Positions 61,159 through 64,000 of a DNA stretch of 64,000 nt are shown piece after piece (within the stretch, counting starts at the first letter, position 1; each line of letters opens with the position of its first letter). The stretch is from NCBI GenBank assembly GCA_910574995.1, contig CAJTCS010000009.1, positions 1 through 64,000 on the forward strand, written 5' to 3'. Made by a program: the position numbers and the translations under genes. This stretch comes from Oscillospiraceae bacterium (GTDB lineage Bacteria; Bacillota; Clostridia; Oscillospirales; Acutalibacteraceae). The notes below the pieces were generated by a model. The model searched no databases. It was not told the DNA's origin and saw nothing but the letters and a program-made list of their open reading frames with translations.

Positions 61159-61278
61159 AAATCTGCCCTCCCTGTGTTGTGGCCTCTTGACTGTAACATG
61201 AATTTCATGTATTCTTGTAATAAAGATTTACAAGTCGTATTTCTTTCTCACAAAATATAGTCGGGAGGTCGTTCTACA

Positions 61279-61806
61279 ATGCGAAAGCTCAAAGCATGGG
61301 AAATCGTCTTGCTCGTCATTTTTTACCCGGTCGGTATCTGTGTGCTGATATACCGCCTCGTAAAAAAGAGCAAGCTCAAGCGGGAGGCGGAGGAGGCCGA
61401 GCTCGCCGCCGCCGAGGAGCGGGAGCGGAAAGCCGCCGCCGACCGGGAGCGCCGGGAGCGGGAGGAGGCCCGCCGAGCCTCTCTCGACCGCCGTATCTAT
61501 CGCGTCGTCGGAGTTACTTACGACAACGACGACGGCCCAGCGCGTAACCGTCAAGAGATACTCCGGGAGATAGCGGCGGAGGAGCCTCACCCGAGAGCGT
61601 TCTCTCTCGAGGTCTACGATTTCGAGGGCGAGCCCGCCGTCGGAGTGTTTTATCACGGGGAGCAAGTCGGCAATATCGCAAAAAAGGATTTGCCCGTCGT
61701 TCTCCCTCTCATGGATAGATACGCGGGCCTCTCCGATTTCGCCGTTACGGGCGGCGTGGATAAGTACGGCCTCGAGATAGCCGTCTATTTCAAAAAGGCC
61801 GCATAG
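61279..61806 (+). CDS. Membrane-anchored protein with a HIRAN-like domain
   Basis: 175 residues: one membrane helix (about 8-27, IVLLVIFYPVGICVLIYRLV), a charged Glu/Arg-rich helix (28-70), then a domain starting RIYRVVGVTYDNDDGPARNR with YDFEGEPAVGVFYHGEQVGN and IAKKDLPVVLPLMDRY, which looks like HIRAN (a small DNA-end or adduct-binding fold). It is the only plus-strand gene in this part of the prophage, a typical place for a moron gene expressed in the lysogen. GGGAGG lies upstream. The function is not known. Confidence 0.65.
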   Translation: MRKLKAWEIVLLVIFYPVGICVLIYRLVKKSKLKREAEEAELAAAEERERKAAADRERREREEARRASLDRRIYRVVGVTYDNDDGPARNRQEILREIAAEEPHPRAFSLEVYDFEGEPAVGVFYHGEQVGNIAKKDLPVVLPLMDRYAGLSDFAVTGGVDKYGLEIAVYFKKAA

Positions 61807-61859
61807 CCGCCGAGGGCAAAGAAAAACGGGCGAGGGTATCAAACCCCCGCCCGTTTTCT

Positions 61860-62621
61860 TTATGCCTTGTCCGGGAGCGTCTCGAGGAGCCCCGCCGCCT
61901 CGAGCGTCCGATAGAGCACGGCGGCGACCTGTTCGCGGGTAATCGGCTCTTTCCAGTCGAAATTACCCGCGCCGTCCCCGGCAAAAATACCCTTGCGCTT
62001 GCAATACTCCGTTGCGGCCTTGGCCCATGCGGAGGGATTGTCTCCCGTCCCGGCGGGAGCCGTGGGCTCGGCGGGCTTATCCGCCGCCGCGAGCCGCTTT
62101 GTAACCTCCGCCGCGATTTCCCCGTGTCGGCTATACAGATACTCGCCGGGACACGCCTTATTTGCAAACCAACGATGAACGGTCAAAACCATTTCGTCAG
62201 CTTTCGGCGTGTAGGCGAGCGTTTTGTCCTTGTCGCCAAACCAAAGGAGCCGCTTTTTCCCGTTCCTCTTGCAAATGTCGGTACAAAGGTCGAGGAGGGC
62301 GGAGAAAGCCGCGTCTTTCACGGCGTAGGGGTGTGCGGTATCGCTGGCGACCTCGATAGTTACCGCCCTGTGGTCGTTCGCCCCGCTCGAGGTACACCAC
62401 GAGCGGTCTTTCTCCTCGACGTACATACCGATACGCCCGTCGAGGCCGATACCGTAGTTAGAGCTCGCCTCTTTGCTCGAGGAGGCGAAAATCTCTCCGA
62501 TACGCTCCGCCGTACACTGTCCCACGACACAATGAATAGAGATACGGTCGATAGCCTGATTTCGCGGGCTGTTCCTGTTCGGTGAGATTTTGGTATAGCT
62601 CACCAATGCGCTATTGCTCAT
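61860..62621 (-). CDS. Phage endolysin: N-acetylmuramoyl-L-alanine amidase with SLH-like tail
   Basis: 253 residues. Residues 1-170 form an Amidase_2/PGRP domain (ISIHCVVGQCTAERIGEIFA; GIGLDGRIGMYVEEKDRSWC; AVTIEVASDT; VHRWFANKACPGEYLYSRHG with the zinc ligands His30, His and Cys). After a Pro/Ala linker, residues about 197-247 (WAKAATEYCKRKGIFAGDGA; WKEPITREQVAAVLYRTLEA) match an SLH repeat. The enzyme cuts the amide bond between muramic acid and the peptide and releases phage. The holin gene lies 18 bases upstream. Confidence 0.9.
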   Translation of the reverse strand: MSNSALVSYTKISPNRNSPRNQAIDRISIHCVVGQCTAERIGEIFASSSKEASSNYGIGLDGRIGMYVEEKDRSWCTSSGANDHRAVTIEVASDTAHPYAVKDAAFSALLDLCTDICKRNGKKRLLWFGDKDKTLAYTPKADEMVLTVHRWFANKACPGEYLYSRHGEIAAEVTKRLAAADKPAEPTAPAGTGDNPSAWAKAATEYCKRKGIFAGDGAGNFDWKEPITREQVAAVLYRTLEAAGLLETLPDKA

Positions 62622-62639
62622 TTTCTTTACCTCCGTTTA

Positions 62640-63089
62640 TTAGTTGGTCTTGCTGTCCCCGGTATCCTCTACGGTCTTTTTGAGCTTTTCAATGAGTTTC
62701 AGCAGAAAAGCGGGGAGCGGTACGCCGATTTCCGAGAGGTTTTCGAGGATAGAAATACACTCGTTCAAAATGAGCCAAATTGTCACGAGCAAGCCGAAAA
62801 AGTAAAAGCCGCCGAAATCTACCCCGATTTCTCCCGCCGCCGTCTGTACGACCCAATCCGCGACGATTGCCACGGCTACGGCGAGGAGATAGGCGACCTT
62901 TTTCACAATGCCCAGCACCCCCACGCGGGAGGAGAGCTCCCGCCTAATCCATGCCTCCGTCATGCCCGAGATATAGTCGATAGACATAACCACGGCGAGG
63001 ATAATCACCGGGAGGGCGAGCTCCTTAAAGTAGGCCGTGGCCCCCGCCACTGCGACGGCGATAACTGTTTTCAATGCGCTTTCTTTCAT
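62640..63089 (-). CDS. Phage holin (toxin secretion/phage lysis holin family)
   Basis: 149 residues with three to four membrane helices (VIILAVVMSIDYISGMTEAW; VAYLLAVAVAIVADWVVQTA; FGLLVTIWLILNECISILEN). The segment DYISGMTEAW is typical of the Phage_holin_4 group. It makes the membrane hole that lets the endolysin reach the wall. It is directly upstream of the endolysin. Confidence 0.9.
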   Translation of the reverse strand: MKESALKTVIAVAVAGATAYFKELALPVIILAVVMSIDYISGMTEAWIRRELSSRVGVLGIVKKVAYLLAVAVAIVADWVVQTAAGEIGVDFGGFYFFGLLVTIWLILNECISILENLSEIGVPLPAFLLKLIEKLKKTVEDTGDSKTN

Positions 63090-63107
63090 TTTCTTTACCT
63101 CCGTTTT

Positions 63108-63320
63108 TTATTCTTCGATGTAATCGAGTACGACGGTCTCTTTCCCCGGCAATAGGGCGCACCCGCGAACGTGATAAATCTCCCCGCCCACGATAACGCC
63201 CTCGCCCTCGTCCTCGTCGCACACGAGATAAACGCCGGGAGCTGTCAACCGTACCCATATCAAAGCCTTTAACCGGGCGATTATTACGCCGCCTTTCGCG
63301 ACCGTGTAGACTGCGCTCAT
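63108..63320 (-). CDS. Small phage protein
   Basis: 70 residues from ATG 63320, which overlaps the stop of the preceding gene (ATGA). Sequence MSAVYTVAKGGVIIARLKAL, then beta-rich (GVYLVCDEDEGEGVIVGGEI; LLPGKETVVLDYIEE). Small proteins of this kind often lie between tail and lysis genes. No family is recognised. Confidence 0.65.
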   Translation of the reverse strand: MSAVYTVAKGGVIIARLKALIWVRLTAPGVYLVCDEDEGEGVIVGGEIYHVRGCALLPGKETVVLDYIEE

Positions 63321-63733
63321 AACGCAATCACCGCCCAGCCCGCCGGATACTCCTCCGGCGACCATGTATTACCGTCTATCGTGCTCTCGTAGACGGAGCC
63401 CTCATAGAGAACGCGGTCGCCCTTTTTATATGCGTTGTGTCCCCCGGTCGGCCTCGTCCACTCGTCGAGGCCCGTCTCCTCGTCCACCTTTACCGGGCTC
63501 CAAAGAGACGCGGCGGCGGGTGGAGTCCACTCCTCCGCCGACGTGTGGGCGGTCGCGCACTCATAGAGCCGCCCGTTATGCCGTACCCGTGTCCCGGCGG
63601 CGTACCCCTTGCCCGGCTCCCATGCCGGGAAAAGCTCGACGGCCTCGAGCGCGGTCTCGTCGTCCAGCCCGGCGGCGGATACACTCCGCTCGATAACTGC
63701 CCGGAGCTTTCTCGCTTTCTCTACGGTAATCAT
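63317..63733 (-). CDS. Phage protein with two chitin-binding-like (ChtBD3) modules
   Basis: 138 residues. A short N-terminal helix region (ARKLRAVIERSVSAAG) precedes two modules with the CBM5/12 pattern: AWEPGKGYAAGTRVRHNGRL with YECATAHTSAEEWTP, and AYKKGDRVLYEGSVYESTID with TWSPEEYPAGW. Such modules occur on phage tail or baseplate proteins and bind glycans of the host surface. The start overlaps the stop of the preceding gene by four bases (ATGA). Confidence 0.75.
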   Translation of the reverse strand: MITVEKARKLRAVIERSVSAAGLDDETALEAVELFPAWEPGKGYAAGTRVRHNGRLYECATAHTSAEEWTPPAAASLWSPVKVDEETGLDEWTRPTGGHNAYKKGDRVLYEGSVYESTIDGNTWSPEEYPAGWAVIAL

Positions 63734-64000
63734 TCGCTCCCGCCTCCCGTCAAAATGTTAATTACCTCCTCGGCCTGTTCGACGAGGAGCGTCCCGCTCG
63801 TCTCCTCGAGCGTGGCCTCCTGTTCCATTCCGAGGAGCTCCCCGCCGGGGAGCTTGAAAACAATGTCCTCGGCGGTCTTGACCGTATTCCCGTCCTCGTC
63901 TGTGTGCTCATAGGGGAGCTTGACGCATACGCCCCCGGCCTCCGCCGGGTCGCACGGGACATACGAGCCATTTTCGGCGACCTTGACGTAAACCGCCGTA
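63730..64000 (-). CDS. Phage structural protein, C-terminal part
   Basis: The frame is open from the window end to TGA 63730-63732, about 89 residues: YVKVAENGSYVPCDPAEAGG, VCVKLPYEHTDEDGNTVKTA, EDIVFKLPGGELLGMEQEAT, LEETSGTLLVEQAEEVINIL. The N-terminus is outside the window. It looks like a short phage protein of the tail-to-lysis region. The stop overlaps the next start, so translation is coupled. Confidence 0.65.
   Translation of the reverse strand, partial: TAVYVKVAENGSYVPCDPAEAGGVCVKLPYEHTDEDGNTVKTAEDIVFKLPGGELLGMEQEATLEETSGTLLVEQAEEVINILTGGGSE

Larger units (their letters stand above)
59385..64000. mobile_element. Prophage, one end (continues beyond the window)
   Basis: From about 59,400 the codon and word use changes (frequent CTCGAG/TCGAG words) and the genes form a phage lysis end: structural protein, carbohydrate-binding protein, small protein, holin, endolysin, then regulators and a transposase. 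The host boundary lies between the rpsT terminator and the IS30 stop (59385-59487). No tyrosine or serine integrase is in this part. Confidence 0.8.

Noticed and set aside
1-64000. CRISPR array
   Set aside because: No series of equal direct repeats with regular spacers is visible on either strand, and no cas gene is present.

Overview
The window looks like a stretch of a GC-rich, spore-forming Clostridia chromosome, most like the Oscillospiraceae/Acutalibacteraceae group. Reasons: a gerA-gerB-gerC germinant receptor operon, a SpoVAE-like protein, a protein resembling the Spo0A DNA-binding domain, S-layer-homology (SLH) surface proteins, a clostridial NrdR, and debris of the clostridial integrative elements common in gut Firmicutes. 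The species cannot be named from the sequence alone.

Region 1 (1-18,000) is a graveyard of mobile DNA with lower GC. It holds pieces of at least one integrative/conjugative element: two serine-recombinase fragments, a decayed RepA-like gene, a DUF4314 pseudogene, and hairpins and repeats of the kind found near transfer or replication origins. Some small intact modules survive: MarR plus flavin reductase, an S24 (LexA-like) regulator with an ImmA/IrrE metallopeptidase and a zinc-ribbon protein, an ECF sigma/anti-sigma pair, and a lipoprotein. An FtsX-type permease pair (the first gene frameshifted) has a partial, broken, inverted copy 5 kb away. Between the copies lie a dead IS110, a dead DDE transposase and an ORF that joins a tyrosine-integrase N-terminus to a sortase B C-terminus. 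Further broken genes follow: an aldo/keto reductase-DUF1016 chimera, a LysR remnant and a flavodoxin remnant.

Region 2 (18,000-59,400) is orderly core and lifestyle DNA. It contains a MATE exporter, a sugar ABC permease pair, YifB/ComM, the ger operon, a DUF421 protein, an FtsX/FtsX/ATPase exporter-like operon, nrdR, an 1858-residue SLH protein with four tandem CE1-like esterase modules, a DUF1846 protein, a small Spo0A_C-like operon, a FIST sensor/soluble MCP/SLH-GH5 cellulase run with a consensus promoter and a terminator, a type B carboxylesterase, an AraC regulator fused to a degenerate GH39 domain, sugar isomerases, a Gfo/Idh oxidoreductase, a LacI regulator with its own operator, an MBL-fold hydrolase, a YfbR-like HD nucleotidase, a dihydrouridine synthase, tRNA-Gly, spoVAE and rpsT. 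The theme is attack on plant cell-wall polysaccharide at the cell surface (esterases, cellulase), sugar uptake and sugar-responsive regulation. Two kinds of short MITE-like elements sit between genes.

Region 3 (59,400-64,000) is one end of a prophage with different codon use. From the window edge inward come a structural protein, a carbohydrate-binding protein, a small protein, a holin and an amidase endolysin with an SLH-like tail. They are followed by a HIRAN-like membrane protein, an XRE regulator, an RHH protein with a palindromic operator inside its promoter, and an IS30-family transposase at the position where phages often carry their integrase. The integration mechanism of this prophage is the most open question in the window.
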